Positions 20,196 to 20,476 of a stretch of DNA of 20,476 bases are shown here, one piece after another. Under the pieces are notes generated by a model. The model was not told where the DNA came from, searched no databases, and saw only the letters and a program-made list of their open reading frames with translations. The first letter of the stretch is position 1. Every line of letters begins with the position of its first letter. The position numbers and the translations under genes were made by a program. Source of the DNA: a virus; IMG/VR virus record IMGVR_UViG_3300025849_000281, positions 1 to 20,476 of that record. One strand, 5' to 3'.

Positions 20196-20476
20196 TTACC
20201 TATAGTTAAAGTTTATTGCTACTCTCCTCGGAGTAGTAGTTGGCGTTGTACTTGCATGATATGTTAAACCATCAAAAATAATTAGTTTATTTTCTTCTGG
20301 AGTGCTAGTAGTATTAACTGTTAAATCTATTTTATCTTTATAATCTTTTGAATTAACTCCTGAAGTTAAATCGTATTTTTCGTTATATATTATAGTATCG
20401 CCGTCGGAGTTGTTTAGATATAGTATACCTGTTTTATGAATTTCTTGCCAATCAGTATGCGGTTCATGTTGTATTG
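20196..20476 (-). CDS. 2OG-Fe(II) oxygenase, C-terminal part only
   Basis: Ninety-three residues at the right edge, with the start off the window. The piece holds the double-stranded beta-helix iron site: HTDW (the H-x-D pair), then LYLNNSDGDTIIYNE, then EENKLIIFDGLTYHAS with the distal His, then RRVAINFNYR with the Arg that binds 2-oxoglutarate. All ligands expected for Fe(II)/2-oxoglutarate hydroxylases of the prolyl-hydroxylase kind found in marine T4-like phages are present. The stop is TAA, 3 bases before the next ATG. The substrate (protein, nucleic acid or small molecule) cannot be told. Confidence 0.85.
   Translation of the reverse strand, partial: IQHEPHTDWQEIHKTGILYLNNSDGDTIIYNEKYDLTSGVNSKDYKDKIDLTVNTTSTPEENKLIIFDGLTYHASTTPTTTPRRVAINFNYR

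Overview
The window is AT-rich and almost gene-solid. It looks like part of the structural (late) region of a T4-like marine contractile-tailed phage, of the kind that infects cyanobacteria or SAR11-type bacteria. This rests on a T4-type tail sheath protein, gp13/gp14/gp15-like neck and tail-completion proteins, a dNMP kinase of the T4 gene 1 type, a 2OG-Fe(II) oxygenase end, and a TAAATA late-promoter core upstream of several genes. I saw no photosynthesis gene, tRNA, integrase, transposase or CRISPR array. The exact host cannot be told from the sequence alone.

Layout. (1) 1-5241, mostly minus strand: the long sheath gene (runs off the left edge), a plus-strand HNH-type gene inserted between it and a dNMP kinase, a small unknown gene, and a gp13-like neck gene. 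(2) 5291-10852, plus strand: gp14-like neck protein, two unknown genes that share an MRxxDLK start (one with perfect 39-bp tandem repeats and a long charged helix), gp15 (tail sheath stabiliser), then a Nudix hydrolase, a cupin-like protein that has lost its metal ligands, and a small unknown gene. The coding ends are tightly packed, with TAATG or ATGA overlaps. (3) 17740-10841, minus strand: a virion adhesion or host-contact set made of a fibre-like protein with a cupredoxin-like domain, a seven-bladed FG-GAP-type propeller, a subtilisin-like protease with a 360-residue insertion, and a second fibre-like protein with repeats and a C-terminal cupredoxin-like domain. (4) 20476-17778, minus strand: the end of a 2OG-Fe(II) oxygenase, two paralogous unknown proteins around a third unknown, a J-domain protein and a small unknown protein.

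The two main transcription fronts diverge at about 5.24-5.29 kb, where late promoters face both ways. They converge at 10.84-10.85 kb, where the two terminal genes overlap tail to tail by 12 bp. Structural genes carry late-type GATAAATA/CTAAATAC boxes, whereas the dNMP kinase has a perfect host-type TTGACA-17-TATAAT promoter. This fits early expression of nucleotide metabolism and late expression of virion parts.

The most interesting content is the four-gene set at 10.8-17.7 kb. It combines a protease with an intact catalytic triad, a propeller, and two tail proteins bearing His/Cys/His/(Met or Gln) copper-site-like patterns. The pair of paralogous proteins at 18.3-20.2 kb, whose C-terminal halves resemble the dUTPase signature, is the next most interesting.
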